This document shows positions 63,605 through 64,000 of a DNA stretch of 64,000 nucleotides, piece after piece. A model generated the notes under the pieces. It was not told where the DNA came from. It ran no database searches and saw only the letters and a list, made by a program, of their open reading frames with translations. A program made the translations under genes and the position numbers. Position 1 is the first letter of the stretch. Each line of letters begins with the position of its first letter. Origin of the DNA: Pseudocercospora fijiensis CIRAD86 (Eukaryota; Ascomycota; Dothideomycetes; Mycosphaerellales; Mycosphaerellaceae); the NCBI RefSeq assembly GCF_000340215.1, contig NW_006921537.1, forward strand, positions 1,329,011-1,393,010. The letters run 5' to 3'.

Positions 63605-63731
63605 ACTTGGAGTGTATAGTAGTGTTAGGGTTCATTACGTGCCTGATGCCTAAGGCTGTAACTGCCACACTTCATCTTTGGGCTTTCTGTAATTAGCCCT
63701 TCTTCTGAATACAATCATCAGTTACATCAAG
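63605..63731 (+). repeat. 3' LTR of element E
   Basis: 127 bp starting ACTTGGAGTGTA and ending TTACATCAAG; the same length as the 5' LTR. Confidence 0.85.
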
Positions 63732-63737
63732 TGGAAA

Positions 63738-63799
63738 CTCATAAATAGCATCAACACTTGACACTCAGCCTCCTTTCGTCCTCAACAACATCACTGATC
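63738..63799 (+). promoter_or_regulatory. Upstream region of the F-box-like gene at the window end
   Basis: Only 62 bp separate element E from the start codon, so most of the original promoter lies on the other side of the element. Confidence 0.5.
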
Positions 63800-64000
63800 A
63801 TGGTTCGTTCGACAGATGGCGATCCTACAGCCACAATCGAAGATGTTCCTCAGGAACTCATTGACCGATTCTGCATGTTTGCAGATGTAGCAACTCTGAA
63901 AGTATAAACCATTGCACTAAACCACTGTGCCGCATGATTCTAATTCACCACAGTCACTTCGCCTGACGAGCAAGAATCTCGAATCCGCCGCTACAAGGTC
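63800..64000 (+). CDS. F-box-like gene, 5' end only (cut by window edge)
   Basis: ATG at 63800. Exon 1 (63800-63901, 34 codons) reads VPQELIDRFCMFADVATLK. A 52-bp intron (63902-63953, GTATAA donor, CTAAT branch site, CACAG acceptor) keeps phase 0. Exon 2 continues SLRLTSKNLESAATR to the edge. P-EL...........LK.LRLTSK....A is the usual start of fungal F-box-like orphan proteins, which recruit targets to SCF ligases when the box is genuine. The rest of the gene is outside the window. Confidence 0.7.

Larger units (their letters stand above)
58410..63731 (+). mobile_element. Element E: complete, RIP-inactivated Ty1/copia LTR retrotransposon
   Basis: Two 127-bp LTRs, a primer binding site, a polypurine tract and gag-pol relics in copia order. 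TGGAAA flanks both sides (58404-58409 and 63732-63737), a 5-6 bp target duplication. Readable features with TAG as Gln/Trp: a zinc knuckle CSH...GT.PSDRC near 59625-59668, a protease-like VVDLGTSIYIVN near 59965-60000, integrase, reverse transcriptase with YVDDIIII near 62435 and GDLHYYLGIRI, and RNase H (TKAKYI..T...KEAIALA) near 63080. Integrase before reverse transcriptase is the copia order. Confidence 0.92.

Noticed and set aside
6475..63731. CRISPR-like arrays suggested by short tandem repeats (for example 9365-9503)
   Set aside because: Units are contiguous without spacers, encode a Gln-rich repeat, and the host is a eukaryote.
1..64000. tRNA, rRNA or other structured RNA genes
   Set aside because: No stretch read as a cloverleaf with A and B boxes or as rRNA by eye; a tRNAscan/Infernal run would settle it.

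Overview
The window is nuclear DNA of a filamentous ascomycete, most likely a Dothideomycete (Mycosphaerellales-like; this placement is inferred from gene content and style, not from a search). The evidence is short 50-80 bp introns with CTGAC/CTAAC branch sites, compact housekeeping genes, fungal-only families (HET, DUF7702-like membrane protein, fungal transcription-factor-like protein, F-box-like genes), and transposons wrecked by RIP-type C-to-T mutation. In the repeats CpA/TpG is almost used up and turned into TpA, so Gln and Trp codons became TAG, while CpG survives.

Layout. 1-6224: the large 5' part of GCN1 (minus strand). 6475-10558: element A, a RIP-degraded DNA transposon with terminal inverted repeats (TIRs), sitting in the divergent promoter of GCN1 and a DEAH/DEVH RNA helicase (10709-15118). 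15.2-15.5 kb: a HET-domain relic. 15.9-16.9 kb: RPL19. 17.3-17.9 kb: a SnoaL-like small protein. 18.0-19.4 kb: a 2H phosphoesterase followed in frame, across one TGA, by a second conserved ORF. 19478-20906: element B, a giant AT-rich palindrome with the same terminal sequence as A. 21.8-22.9 kb: a transcription-factor-like protein. 23.7-29.3 kb: two large low-complexity nuclear-type proteins. 31.1-34.5 kb: a 99-bp MITE and a MULE with about 120-bp TIRs (element C). 34.8-38.8 kb: three unrecognised ORFs. 39.8-43.0 kb: SRP14 and SGD1/NOM1, divergent. 43.7-45.9 kb: an F-box-like gene with an in-frame stop and a seven-helix membrane protein. 46020-55265: element D, a 9.2-kb TIR transposon with a perfect 9-bp target duplication, carrying remnants of a RecQ-type helicase and a DUF6589-like protein. 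55.8-58.4 kb: an island with RPL27, an 8-cysteine secreted protein and an F-box-like ORF. 58410-63731: a complete Ty1/copia retrotransposon with 127-bp LTRs. 63.8 kb: the start of another F-box-like gene, cut by the window edge.

How it fits together. Core genes for translation and its control (GCN1, RPL19, RPL27, SRP14, SGD1, the DEAH helicase) are intact and show no RIP damage, while every repeat is inactivated. Three of the TIR elements sit in promoters, within about 80-250 bp of start codons. The best candidate for something little described is element D, followed by the A/B family, in which a 4-kb putative autonomous element and a palindromic satellite share one terminus. All reading of degraded elements treats TAG as an original CAG or TGG codon and is therefore inference.
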